Positions 42,873 through 51,339 of a stretch of DNA of 64,000 nucleotides are shown one piece after another (the stretch's first letter is position 1; every line of letters begins with the position of its first letter). Position numbers and translations under genes: made by a program. Source of the DNA: Hyphomicrobiales bacterium (lineage in GTDB: Bacteria > Pseudomonadota > Alphaproteobacteria > Rhizobiales > Rhizobiaceae); assembly GCA_900466475.1 (NCBI GenBank), contig UBMI01000022.1, positions 62,001-126,000 on the forward strand, in the 5' to 3' direction. The notes under the pieces are model-generated. The model was not told the origin of the DNA. It saw only the letters and a list, made by a program, of their open reading frames with translations, and searched no databases.

Positions 42873-43889
42873 ATGGAACAGACCGCCGAACCCGTACTCG
42901 ACATCAAGGGATTGCGAACGATCTTCCGCGTCCGCGGCAGCGAGATCACGGCGGTCAACGATATCGACTTGACGGTTGCCGCCGGCGAGACGCTCGCGCT
43001 CGTCGGCGAATCCGGTTCCGGCAAGTCGGTGACGAGCCTCTCGGTCATGCGGCTGCTTACCCGCAACATCGGGGTGATCGCCGCAGGCAGCATCCGCCTG
43101 ACGACGCGCTCCGGTTCAGTCCAGGATCTTGTGTCCCTCGACGAGGAGAGCATGCGCCGGATCAGGGGCGACGACATCGGCATGGTGTTCCAGGAGCCGA
43201 TGTCGAGCCTCAATCCCGTCTTCACGATCGGCGATCAGATTGCCGAACCGATCCGCATCCATCGCGGTGCAGGCCGCAAGGCCGCGATGGATGCCGCCGT
43301 CACGCTGCTTGAAAGCGTCGGCATACCGGACGCCAGACGTCGCGCCGGCCAATACCCGCATGAACTCTCCGGCGGCATGCGCCAACGCGCCACGATAGCA
43401 ATGGCGCTCGCCTGCGATCCGGCGCTGTTGATTGCCGACGAGCCGACCACGGCGCTCGACGTGACGATCCAGGCGCAGATTCTCGATCTGCTGCTCAAGC
43501 TGCAGCGCGAGCGCGGCATGGCGATGCTCTTCGTCACGCACAATCTCGGCGTCGTCGCCGAAATCGCCCATCGCGTCGCGGTCATGTATGCCGGCAGGAT
43601 CGTCGAGGAGGGACCGGTCAGCGAGGTTTTCCGCAATCCGAAGCATCCCTATACGATGGGCCTGCTCGCCTCCATGCCACGGCTTGGCGACGCGACGCGG
43701 ATGAAACAGGCGGGTGAAAAGCTCGCAGCCATTCCCGGCATGGTCCCGAGCCTGATGAACATGCCGAGCGGTTGTGCTTTCGCGCCGCGCTGCAAATTCG
43801 CGGTCGATGCCTGTCGCGCCGGGGTTCCCGCGCTTGAAAAGATCAATTCGCAGCATCGCAGCCGCTGCATCAGATGGCAGGAGATCTAG
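42873..43889 (+). CDS. peptide-type ABC ATPase, DppD/OppD class
   Basis: ATPase of 338 residues. Walker A is GESGSGKSV, followed by MVFQEPMSSLNPVFTIG, signature LSGGMRQR, Walker B LLIADEPTTALDVTIQ, and switch His VTHNLG. The C-terminal oligopeptide domain carries CAFAPRCKFAVDAC, the cysteine cluster typical of OppD/OppF. The ATG at 42873 follows the aldolase stop by 8 bases. It forms a heterodimer with the next gene product. Confidence 0.93.
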   Translation: MEQTAEPVLDIKGLRTIFRVRGSEITAVNDIDLTVAAGETLALVGESGSGKSVTSLSVMRLLTRNIGVIAAGSIRLTTRSGSVQDLVSLDEESMRRIRGDDIGMVFQEPMSSLNPVFTIGDQIAEPIRIHRGAGRKAAMDAAVTLLESVGIPDARRRAGQYPHELSGGMRQRATIAMALACDPALLIADEPTTALDVTIQAQILDLLLKLQRERGMAMLFVTHNLGVVAEIAHRVAVMYAGRIVEEGPVSEVFRNPKHPYTMGLLASMPRLGDATRMKQAGEKLAAIPGMVPSLMNMPSGCAFAPRCKFAVDACRAGVPALEKINSQHRSRCIRWQEI

Positions 43890-44843
43890 ATGAGCGAACC
43901 CCTGCTCTCCGTCCGTGACCTTTCGAAACACTACACGTCCCGCGGTGCGCGGCTAAATATCCTGCAAGGCATCTCCTTCGATATCGGCAGGGGTGAAGTC
44001 GTCGGGCTTGTCGGCGAATCCGGGAGCGGAAAGACGACGATCGGGCGCTCCGTCCTTCGGCTGGTCGAACCTTCGTCAGGCAGCGTCCGTTTCGATGGGA
44101 AAGAACTGACGGACCTTTCCGCTTCGGCGCTGCGGCGGCAACGGCCGCGCATGCAGTATATTTTCCAGGACCCCTTCGCCAGCCTGTCGCCGCGCATGAC
44201 GATCGGCGAAATTCTTACGGAAGGCTTGAAGATCCAGGGGATCGGATCGGCCCGCGACAGGCTTGAACGAGCCCAAGCCGCCTTGGCGCAGGTCGAGCTG
44301 CCGGCCGATGCGATCAATCGCTACGCGCATGAGTTTTCCGGTGGACAGCGCCAGCGCATCGGCATCGCCCGCGCCTTGACCCTGTCGCCCGAGTTCATCG
44401 TCGCCGACGAACCGGTCTCCGCCCTCGATGTCTCGATCCAGGCGCAGGTGATCAACCTTCTGCGCGAATTGCAGCAGCGGCTCGGCCTGACCATGCTGTT
44501 CATCTCGCATGATCTTGCTGTCGTCGAATATATCTGCGACCGGGTCATCGTGCTCTATCTCGGTCGCATCATGGAGATCGCACCGAGCGCCGACCTTTAT
44601 GCGAGGCCTAAGCATCCCTATACGCGCGCCCTGCTCTCCGCCATTCCGTCACCCGATCCGGATGCCCGGCGTGACCGGCAGATCCTGAAAGGCGATATTC
44701 CAAGCCCGGCCAATCCGCCGAGCGGTTGCGTCTTTCGCACGCGCTGTCCGAGCGCACTCGATGCCTGCGCCGCCACGGTTCCTCAACTGCGGGAGGTCGC
44801 TCCGGGCCAATACAAGGCCTGCATCCGCGACGATCTCGATTGA
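43890..44843 (+). CDS. peptide-type ABC ATPase, DppF/OppF class
   Basis: ATPase of 317 residues. Walker A is GESGSGKTT, then YIFQDPFASLSPRMTIG, signature FSGGQRQRIGIARAL, Walker B IVADEPVSALDVSIQ and ISHDLAVVEYICDR. The C-terminal CVFRTRCPSALDAC is the family cysteine cluster. It starts directly after the previous stop. With it the five-gene transporter is complete. Confidence 0.93.
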   Translation: MSEPLLSVRDLSKHYTSRGARLNILQGISFDIGRGEVVGLVGESGSGKTTIGRSVLRLVEPSSGSVRFDGKELTDLSASALRRQRPRMQYIFQDPFASLSPRMTIGEILTEGLKIQGIGSARDRLERAQAALAQVELPADAINRYAHEFSGGQRQRIGIARALTLSPEFIVADEPVSALDVSIQAQVINLLRELQQRLGLTMLFISHDLAVVEYICDRVIVLYLGRIMEIAPSADLYARPKHPYTRALLSAIPSPDPDARRDRQILKGDIPSPANPPSGCVFRTRCPSALDACAATVPQLREVAPGQYKACIRDDLD

Positions 44844-44868
44844 ATTGAAACCTCAGGGAAAACGATAG

Positions 44869-45804
44869 ATGAACGCGAAGAAGCGGCATCCCGTCATTGC
44901 CGGCAACTGGGCGAGCCTGCTGTTGCCGATTGCGCCCGACGATAGCATCGAATTCGACAAGCTCGGCGAGGAGATCGATATCCTCATCGCTGCCAAAGTC
45001 GATGGCATTTATTCGAACGGTACCGCCGGCGAATTCCACAATCAGACCGAGGAGGAGTTCGACAAGATACAGGCATTGCTGGCCGAGCGCTGCAGCGCAT
45101 CCTCGACGCCCTTTGTGATTGGCGCCTGCCAGCCGGACCCGCTGATCATGCTCAACCGCGTCCGCCGGGCCAGCGCACTTTATCCGGCCGCCATTCAGGT
45201 GATCTTGCCGGACTGGTGGCCGCTCACCGATGCCGAAGCGACCGACTTCCTGAACCGTGCCGCGGAAACGGCCGGTGGAATTCCACTCATCCTTTACAAT
45301 CCGCCACACGCAAAGCGCGTCCTCACGCCCAAGGAGTTGGGCGAGGTCTGCGCGTCAGTGCCCGGCGTGACCGGCATCAAGCTCGCCGACGGCGACAGCG
45401 CCTGGTATGCCGAAGCCCGCCAACATCTGTCGGACCTATCGCTCTTCGTTCCCGGCCATCATCTTGCGACCGGCACAAAGGAGGGTGTGGCGGCAGGCTC
45501 GTTTTCCAATGTCGCTTGCCTCAGCCCCCGCGGCGCGCAAAAATGGACGGCCTCGATGCGCAGCGACATCGATGCCGCACTCGATCTCGAGCGACGGATC
45601 TGCGCATTCATGGACAATCACATCGTCCCTTTCCGCCAAAACATGGGTTTTTCGAACGCTGCCCTCGACAAATTGCTGAGTGCGATCGGCAATTGGGGAC
45701 CCGTGGGAACTCGTCTGAGGTTTCCCTACCGATCGATCGATGCTTCGGAAGCCGAGCGATTGCGAAGAATTGCAATGTCTGAGCTCCCCGATCTATTTCA
45801 CTGA
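44869..45804 (+). CDS. dihydrodipicolinate synthase / N-acetylneuraminate lyase family aldolase (second)
   Basis: A second TIM-barrel class I aldolase, 311 residues. The loop is GIYSNGTAGEF, the catalytic Tyr is in IPLILYNPP, and the Schiff-base Lys in TGIKLADGDSAWY. It differs clearly from the paralogue at 41947, being closer to a divergent DapA-like group. It ends the operon. The two paralogues may act on different steps (for example a dehydratase and an aldolase) or different substrates; neither can be assigned from sequence alone. Confidence 0.85.
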   Translation: MNAKKRHPVIAGNWASLLLPIAPDDSIEFDKLGEEIDILIAAKVDGIYSNGTAGEFHNQTEEEFDKIQALLAERCSASSTPFVIGACQPDPLIMLNRVRRASALYPAAIQVILPDWWPLTDAEATDFLNRAAETAGGIPLILYNPPHAKRVLTPKELGEVCASVPGVTGIKLADGDSAWYAEARQHLSDLSLFVPGHHLATGTKEGVAAGSFSNVACLSPRGAQKWTASMRSDIDAALDLERRICAFMDNHIVPFRQNMGFSNAALDKLLSAIGNWGPVGTRLRFPYRSIDASEAERLRRIAMSELPDLFH

Positions 45805-46122
45805 GTCACAGGGCGAGGCGCGTTGGGGCCTCGAGCGGACCCGAACCGGCGATCCTGAAGAAACAACTCGCTGCTCCCACCACATCGATGATTTGAGGCG
45901 ATAGCGACGCCGTCAGCAATGCCATCGAGCCGTCCTCGAGCAACGGACAGGCCGAAGGCCAGATCAACCGCCTAAGAACCTCAGCGCGCATGCATGGTCG
46001 GGCAGGTCCCGAACTGCTGAGAGCACGAATGCTACCGCCGCTCCACACCAAGCGAGGAAGAACCCGGTTAACTGCCAAACGACATGAGCCCGTGCTGCGA
46101 ACGAGCAAGTGGCGCGAACGTT
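45805..46122. other. 318-bp convergent spacer without a supported gene
   Basis: The region lies between the aldolase operon and the convergent EF-G-like gene. Only a weak 6-bp hairpin near 45815 is visible. An open frame on the minus strand has no ribosome site and no recognisable product. Confidence 0.4.
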
Positions 46123-48084
46123 TCAGTGTGCGACGCCTTGTCCCTCGTGTGCCCTAACGATGGCGTCCGCTTCCTTGCCGTATAGCTCCTCGAAGTGATC
46201 GAAGGTCTTGGAAAAGTAACCAATGCCCTGCGTCGCCGAACGCAGCGCCCGCGCGAGATCGTCAAGTGCGCTGCCGGGAACAAGTGCCCGGAAGATGTCC
46301 CATCCCTTAGCGGTTTCATCCCGGTCGAAGCCGAGAACCTGACCCTTGAGAGCGGAGACGATCTGGACGAGGTTGCCAGAATAGATCGACGGAATGTGAA
46401 TCTCACTGCGGAAGACCGGTTGCATCAAAACGGCCGACCCTTCGGAAAGCGCCTGTCGCACTCCCATTTTCGACGCAGTCCTGAAGGCGTGTTCCGAACT
46501 GTCGACGGCATGGTGCTGACCATCAAACAGCGTTACCCCGACGTCGATGACCTCAAAGCCGAGCGGCCCTTTCTCCATGGCTTCGCGCGCGCCTGCTTCG
46601 ACGGCAGGGATGTAGTTGCGCGGAACGACGCCACCCTTGACGGTTTCGCTGAAGGTGAACCCGCGGCCGCGCTCGTTGGGGCGAATGCTCAGCTTCACAT
46701 CCGCGAATTGCCCGGCGCCGCCGGTCTGTTTGCGATGCCGGTAGTGAACCTCGGCCGGCTTTGCAATTGTCTCGCGGTAGATCGGGTTGGGCGTTCGATC
46801 GGTTACGTCGATGTGGAAGACGTCGGACAGGGTTCGGCAGAGATCGCGCAGATGTACCGGGCCCTGGGCGCGGACGAGCTGGGCGCCAGTGCCCTCCTCC
46901 TGCAAAACGACAAGACCCCGATCCGTCTCCGAAAGTTTTGTCAGCGTTTCGGAGAGCTTGTTTTCATCGCGTGCGCTGCCCGGGACCAGGATCCTTTCAA
47001 GCATCGGCGTAGGCGGCGCGGTCCATTCGGGTGGGGCGACCGTCGCGTCTGATGTCAACAGCGACGGGACGGGCAAATGGTCGGACTTGACCGTCGCGAA
47101 GACATCCCCCGGTGCAGGCACGATCGCCGAGCTCGACCGTCCGTTTGCGGGATCCTGCACGGCGCCGAGGCTGGAGCCGCCGAGTGATGCGCCTTGCCGA
47201 AGTCCCTCACCAAACGCACGCACCAGCACCGTCTTGCCGATATTCTGACGATGATAGGCATGGAAGCTCACGGCGCTCAGCTTGTTTTCATCGAGATTAC
47301 CTGAACGAGCCAGGCGCTGTCGAAGAACCCCTGCCGGCGGCGCCTCGTGACGCAGCGCCTTCATCAGCCGCATCATGCCGTTGCCGTGACTTGCGGCACC
47401 GATCAGGACTGGAATAATCCTGTTTTCGCTGAGAACCCGCGATGAAATGGCATAGAGCGCGTCGCTGGGCGGCTCGCGGTCTTCGATCAGTTCCTCGAGA
47501 AGCCAGTCATCGAATTCGGACAGGTGTTCCAGGAGCTCGCTGCGCGCTTCGTGCTCGCGCTCGGCGGCACTTTCGGGGATTGCGATCAGCGCCGACGTCT
47601 GGCCTTCCCGGTATCGCCACGCCCGTTCCGAAATCAAATCGCAACTGCCTATGATCCTGTCTCCCTCCCGGATCGGGATCTGGCGAAGCAAAAGCGTGTG
47701 GTTGGCGTAGTCTTGAAGCGCGGCTATCACATCCCTCAGCCGCCCTCTCGGTTCGTCCATTCGGTTGACGAAGAGGATGCACGGCGTTCCCGAGGCTTCG
47801 ACTATCCGCAGATAGGGCGCGGCAAGCACAGCCTCCTCGGGTGCCGATGAAACGCACAGGATGCAGGCGTCGCTGGCAAGAAGCGCGTGCTGTGCATGCG
47901 CCAACGCTTCGTTGGCTCCTGGCGCATCCAGCGCACACCAGGCCTCGTTTCCAAAGGTGAATTCTGTGAGGTTCAATCCATAAGGGGACCTGGATTTTCT
48001 CGCCACCCCCTCCAGGGAGCCGAGCTTTTCCACGACTGTTGATTTTCCGGTCTGCGAGGGTCCAAGCACGGTAAAGCAGCGCAT
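46123..48084 (-). CDS. EF-G-like translational GTPase, divergent
   Basis: A 653-residue protein with the EF-G domain order. The G domain is followed by the beta-barrel domain II, then domains III-V, ending with SEIHIPSIYSGNLVQIVSALKGQVLGFD (in shorter recognisable pieces). The GTP-binding motifs are altered. The P-loop is GPSQTGKST instead of AHxDxGKTT, DxPGH reads DAPGA, and NKxD reads NRMD. It is therefore the rhizobial EF-G-like side branch rather than the main elongation factor. GGAGG lies 7 bases before the ATG at 48084, so upstream codons are excluded. Function unknown; it could be a ribosome-associated factor for stress. Confidence 0.88.
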   Translation of the reverse strand: MRCFTVLGPSQTGKSTVVEKLGSLEGVARKSRSPYGLNLTEFTFGNEAWCALDAPGANEALAHAQHALLASDACILCVSSAPEEAVLAAPYLRIVEASGTPCILFVNRMDEPRGRLRDVIAALQDYANHTLLLRQIPIREGDRIIGSCDLISERAWRYREGQTSALIAIPESAAEREHEARSELLEHLSEFDDWLLEELIEDREPPSDALYAISSRVLSENRIIPVLIGAASHGNGMMRLMKALRHEAPPAGVLRQRLARSGNLDENKLSAVSFHAYHRQNIGKTVLVRAFGEGLRQGASLGGSSLGAVQDPANGRSSSAIVPAPGDVFATVKSDHLPVPSLLTSDATVAPPEWTAPPTPMLERILVPGSARDENKLSETLTKLSETDRGLVVLQEEGTGAQLVRAQGPVHLRDLCRTLSDVFHIDVTDRTPNPIYRETIAKPAEVHYRHRKQTGGAGQFADVKLSIRPNERGRGFTFSETVKGGVVPRNYIPAVEAGAREAMEKGPLGFEVIDVGVTLFDGQHHAVDSSEHAFRTASKMGVRQALSEGSAVLMQPVFRSEIHIPSIYSGNLVQIVSALKGQVLGFDRDETAKGWDIFRALVPGSALDDLARALRSATQGIGYFSKTFDHFEELYGKEADAIVRAHEGQGVAH

Positions 48085-48666
48085 CGGCATTCCTCCAACT
48101 GCCATAAACACAATTTTCAGCCATCATAGGATGCCCTGAACCGCTGCAACGCGCCAGAGGTGTTCAGTTTCACAATGCTTTGACCTGGAGACGTAGGAGT
48201 TATTCTCGAATTCCCAGTGGATTTGAGCGCAGGGGAACGATCTATTAGCGGCTCTGAAGCTGCTCCTACAAGGAGTTAGGCCTGAACTTGCCCGCTGTCG
48301 CGCCAGCTTGGCGGCAAGTGCATCGCGTTCATCGCTACCACGCAAGGGACGGTCGACAACAACGAACTCCTCGATCGCCGCTAGGCAGGAGAAAAGGGCT
48401 AAGATTGCGAGATAAGAACTCGGTGAAGAGCCGACACGCTCGTCTTGCGCGTCTCACCCTGAGTGAGAAGCCAGAGCAAGCCGTACATGTGCAGGTTCGA
48501 AGATCCGCAGAAGGGCGCTCCTTTCTGGGCACAAAGTGTGGATAAGTTCACTGTCAGGGGACATCTGCAAGCACGACGCTTCAATACGGGCTTCAGCAGG
48601 GCTATGCCCGAAGACGCAGTCAATAGCGTCGGCCAAGTGCCCAAAATCTCTTTCAACTCCGGAACG
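48085..48666. other. 582-bp spacer without a supported gene
   Basis: Short frames exist on both strands without ribosome sites or recognisable products. The minus-strand promoter for the EF-G-like gene should lie close to 48085-48200, but no convincing -35/-10 pair is visible. Confidence 0.35.
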
Positions 48667-48897
48667 ATGACGATAGTACCCCCCAACCCATCGGACGATC
48701 AGCAAGAGAGGTTCGTGCGCTGCCAGGATGCGCTGTATAGCTCGTTTCTGAAGCTCCTGGAGGACGCGAACGAAACGGGATGGGGCCAGCAGGAAACGCT
48801 CGTCGCACTCATTTCGCTCGCCGATAACCATGCTTTGATGCTGAACGCGAATGCCGAGGCCGAAGAGCTATTGGCGACCATCAAACGCCGCAGTTGA
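48667..48897 (+). CDS. small conserved-looking hypothetical protein
   Basis: A 76-residue acidic helical protein beginning MTIVPPNPSDDQQERF and containing GWGQQETLVALISLADN. This layout recalls a family of small rhizobial proteins of unknown function. The ATG at 48667 is chosen because homolog-like sequence begins there. No signal peptide or membrane helix. Nothing suggests an operon. Confidence 0.55.
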   Translation: MTIVPPNPSDDQQERFVRCQDALYSSFLKLLEDANETGWGQQETLVALISLADNHALMLNANAEAEELLATIKRRS

Positions 48898-48987
48898 CAC
48901 TACGAACGCGGAGATGTCCGAGATAAGTGGGCGAAGCGGCTTACGCCTGTTGCGCGCGAAGCAGTGGCGCAATGCGGTCGCGATATC

Positions 48988-49227
48988 TCAATCTTGCGTT
49001 AAGTCGCCAACTTCACCGAAGGCTGCAAGCAGCCTTGGCGAGCTCATGTCACCCGTTTCGCTGTCGACCATCACCGAATAGGCTCCGACACCCAGGGATC
49101 TGGCCGACATTGCGGAAGCGATTTTTTCCGCAGATGTCCCATTCGAAGCCTGTCGCATCTCTCCCGGGACCAAGCCAGCTCGGTTGCGCTTGAATGGAAC
49201 GACGATGAATTTCTCAGCCAACGACAT
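48988..49227 (-). CDS. small hypothetical protein
   Basis: A 79-residue protein starting MSLAEKFIVVPFKRNRAGLVPGEMRQ, with a C-terminal part AYSVMVDSETGDMSSPRLLAAFGEVGDL. Basic N-terminus and mixed composition look like a real coding sequence of the kind found repeatedly on rhizobial replicons. No known domain is recognised. It lies 23 bp downstream of another tiny gene on the same strand and may be co-transcribed with it. Confidence 0.6.
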   Translation of the reverse strand: MSLAEKFIVVPFKRNRAGLVPGEMRQASNGTSAEKIASAMSARSLGVGAYSVMVDSETGDMSSPRLLAAFGEVGDLTQD

Positions 49228-49250
49228 TATTGATCCCTTGTTGCCCCAAA

Positions 49251-49400
49251 CTATTCGAAGGCGCCGAGCGCTTCGATTTGATCGTCCAGTTCACGCACGC
49301 GTTCCAAATATCGTGGCCGAAGCGGATGGTCCTCTGCCAGGTGTTCGAGTTTTGACAGCGCGAGCTGACGCTGGTCTCTAAGGAGCTTCAACCGACTCAT
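49251..49400 (-). CDS. very small hypothetical protein
   Basis: A 49-residue protein, mostly predicted helical and highly charged (MSRLKLLRDQRQLALSKL at its start), probably a short coiled coil. GAGGGA lies 6 bases before the ATG at 49400, which is why the upstream codons are excluded. It precedes the gene at 48988-49227 on the same strand. Confidence 0.5.
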   Translation of the reverse strand: MSRLKLLRDQRQLALSKLEHLAEDHPLRPRYLERVRELDDQIEALGAFE

Positions 49401-49806
49401 GTAGTCCCTCGTTTTGTTGCCATTCCATAGCCCCAAAACGGCCGGAACGCCAGCGATGTTCTCTTTATGTTCGAAGTCGCCCTGTTGTCGCCTGATATCG
49501 AATGAATGCCGCGCCTTTTTGGACCTGAGAGCGATCCGATTATTTCACGGCGGCATGAGGCGCACCGCAGTCGGTTGCGAGGTTCGACATCTTGGTCGGC
49601 GATTAGACGGCTTCCCGCACCACTCTCATGTCGGCAACACTCGACTGCGAGGCATTTACAAAGTGGAGCTTTTGAAAAACATGCAGCGGATAGAGATTTT
49701 CAGGCGGTAGCTCGCCATCGAATAACCAACATCGTACGCGGCTCTGTAGTATTGCTCGGCTAGCTCCAAACCGTCTTCCGAAGGGACAGGCGGGACATGC
49801 TGAGCT
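49401..49806. other. 406-bp spacer with a possible Sel1-repeat remnant
   Basis: No intact gene. On the minus strand about 49656-49798 reads LELAEQYYRAAYDVGYSMAS, which resembles one Sel1-like repeat (helix-turn-helix of about 36 residues). It has no start codon with a ribosome site and stops after about 45 codons. Confidence 0.3.
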
Positions 49807-50083
49807 TCACTTACGGTGCCGGAACTTCCCGGTGATCACGACCTGGTCGCCGCTCTCGAAGGTCCGTTCCGCATGGAACTCAAGGGGCTTGAAGTTGACG
49901 GGAAAAAGCGCCAGCGGTCGTGACCGAGCCACGGGGGCAAGAAACCAACCCGCAGCCCCACTGGACCTGAGATCAAAGGGGCGGTGATCACCTTGGGGCG
50001 AAAGCGGTCCGAATGAACGCAAGCTCTCGGCCGCCCTTCAGGATGTCGAACGGGCAGATGACCGTTCGACATGTTCTCTTCAT
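49807..50083 (-). pseudogene. small protein gene with two frameshifts
   Basis: An ATG at 50083 with GGAG just upstream opens MKRTCRTVICPFDILKGGRE, then reaches a stop. Shifting frame near 50010 continues KVITAPLISGPVGLRVGFLP. Shifting again near 49910 continues NFKPLEFHAERTFESGDQVV to a stop at 49807. The joined product would be about 91 residues and reads as one continuous protein, so the gene is either broken by two small indels or affected by sequencing errors. Function unknown; the CPFD and GDQVVITGKF segments are notable. Confidence 0.6.
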
Positions 50084-50094
50084 CGTCTCCTGTT

Positions 50095-50574
50095 TCAGAG
50101 AATCTTCTCAAACGAAGACACCAAATGGGCGCCCGATGGCATCTCGATTCCGGACCCCGAAAATTTCGTGCAGCAAAGCAGATTGAGCCAAAAGCTGCTT
50201 CTGCCCTGGTTTCCCAATATATCGACGAGGCTGCTCAGCCTGATTTTCCAGTCATCTTTCAGCCTGATATAGTTGCGAGTGTTCATATTGATGAGGAAGA
50301 GGAACAGATTGTCGTCGCCCGCCAAATCAATATCCGGAGCGATAGAGTTCGGTCCGGCCAGAACTGGCTCGGGATGGTAGTTGTGGATTGCCTTGGCCAG
50401 GCTTTTGTCATCCACTGTGGGGTCTGATCTCAAAGCTTTCCAGACAGCCAATGCTGTCACATAGTCGAGGGCGGCTCCGAAATTGCCGCGGTATTGAAGC
50501 TCTTGCTTGGCAGCCAGGTTAAAACTTCCGAACTCGCGGATGTCACCGTGGCAAACGAGTACATAGTTCGACAT
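50095..50574 (-). CDS. hypothetical protein, third gene of XRE-linked operon
   Basis: A 159-residue protein beginning MSNYVLVCHGDIREFGSF, with GGAG before the ATG at 50574. No signal peptide. Two segments stand out: LVCHGD at the N-terminus and NLLCCTKFSG near residue 138. They could bring a His and Cys residues together, somewhat like the putative Stv adhesin or a small hydrolase fold; this is not a firm assignment. It follows the paralogous pair at 50661 and 51340 and is probably co-expressed. The gap to 50661 is 86 bp. Confidence 0.7.
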   Translation of the reverse strand: MSNYVLVCHGDIREFGSFNLAAKQELQYRGNFGAALDYVTALAVWKALRSDPTVDDKSLAKAIHNYHPEPVLAGPNSIAPDIDLAGDDNLFLFLINMNTRNYIRLKDDWKIRLSSLVDILGNQGRSSFWLNLLCCTKFSGSGIEMPSGAHLVSSFEKIL

Positions 50575-50660
50575 CGAAGGCTCTCCTTTCAAGACGAGCG
50601 ATAACGAGGTTGGCGGACTAGCAATGTTTGGTCGTTGGCGCTGCGGGGAGCCCCGAGGTG

Positions 50661-51287
50661 TCATTTCCCCGCAGTCTTTGTCTTAGAAACAAACCTCTGC
50701 CAATCCGCCAGGTCAGCCGCATCCGCCATGCGTGCGAAGTCGAACGCATACGCGGAAATGACATCTGCCAGGCTCAACCAGACACCGGGCGGCTTCATGT
50801 TGGAGGTTTGTGCTGTCGTGGCCAGGCGATCGATCACATATACTTTCACGACAGGGTTGCCGGAGTCGCCTGGCATAGCGCTCATCACTATGAACACGAG
50901 CCTGGCGGTCGCCGAAGTCATGAGGCTCTGGCGCAATTCGTCGCTGATGTCGGATAGGCGCTTTTGCAGGGCAACATTATCATCAATGATCTGCCTGGCC
51001 TCAGGCACAAGCTCCACGATCAGCCCAGTCACGATCGGCCCATAGCCGACATCCCGCTCAGGTCTCGTGACCGTCTGCGTTCGTTCGAACCGACTTGCAG
51101 GCGACAGAAACGGCACATGGTTGAGCCCTGTTTCCCAAGCTGCCGCGGCAGCCAGACCTGGCTGACCGGCAACATAGCGGCCCACGACATCGGCGATTGT
51201 GTCGAGGACAGAGCGTGGCGTGACGGAGCCGGCGACGCATTGATCTGTCTTTGGATCGACAAAATGCAGTAAGATGCAGCTTTCCAT
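50661..51287 (-). CDS. hypothetical protein, second gene of XRE-linked operon
   Basis: A 208-residue protein starting MESCILLHFVDPKTDQCVAG; GGAG lies before the ATG at 51287, and the open frame upstream overlaps the preceding gene in a non-coding way. No signal peptide. Residues 56-62 (NHVPFLS) and 144-152 (NPVVKVYVI) match NHLPLMG and NPWLKGYFI of the upstream gene product with nearly the same spacing (88 against 89 residues), so the two look like distant paralogues. No known domain is recognised. A 10-bp hairpin separates it from the upstream gene. Confidence 0.75.
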   Translation of the reverse strand: MESCILLHFVDPKTDQCVAGSVTPRSVLDTIADVVGRYVAGQPGLAAAAAWETGLNHVPFLSPASRFERTQTVTRPERDVGYGPIVTGLIVELVPEARQIIDDNVALQKRLSDISDELRQSLMTSATARLVFIVMSAMPGDSGNPVVKVYVIDRLATTAQTSNMKPPGVWLSLADVISAYAFDFARMADAADLADWQRFVSKTKTAGK

Positions 51288-51309
51288 CGAAGCTTCTCCT
51301 ATGGTTGAC

Positions 51310-51332
51310 GTGCCGCCGCAAAGCGGCGGCAC
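51310..51332 (-). terminator. intercistronic stem-loop after first gene of unknown operon
   Basis: GTGCCGCCGC-AAA-GCGGCGGCAC, a 10-bp perfect stem with a 3-base loop between the stop of the 281-residue gene and the start of the 208-residue gene. No U-run. The placement matches the stem-loops behind the binding-protein genes in this window and suggests the first product is needed in excess. Confidence 0.65.
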
Positions 51333-51339
51333 TGCCGGA

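Noticed and set aside
45806..46108. 100-codon minus-strand frame between the aldolase operon and the EF-G-like gene
   Set aside because: No ribosome site, biased composition typical of a shadow, no recognised motif.
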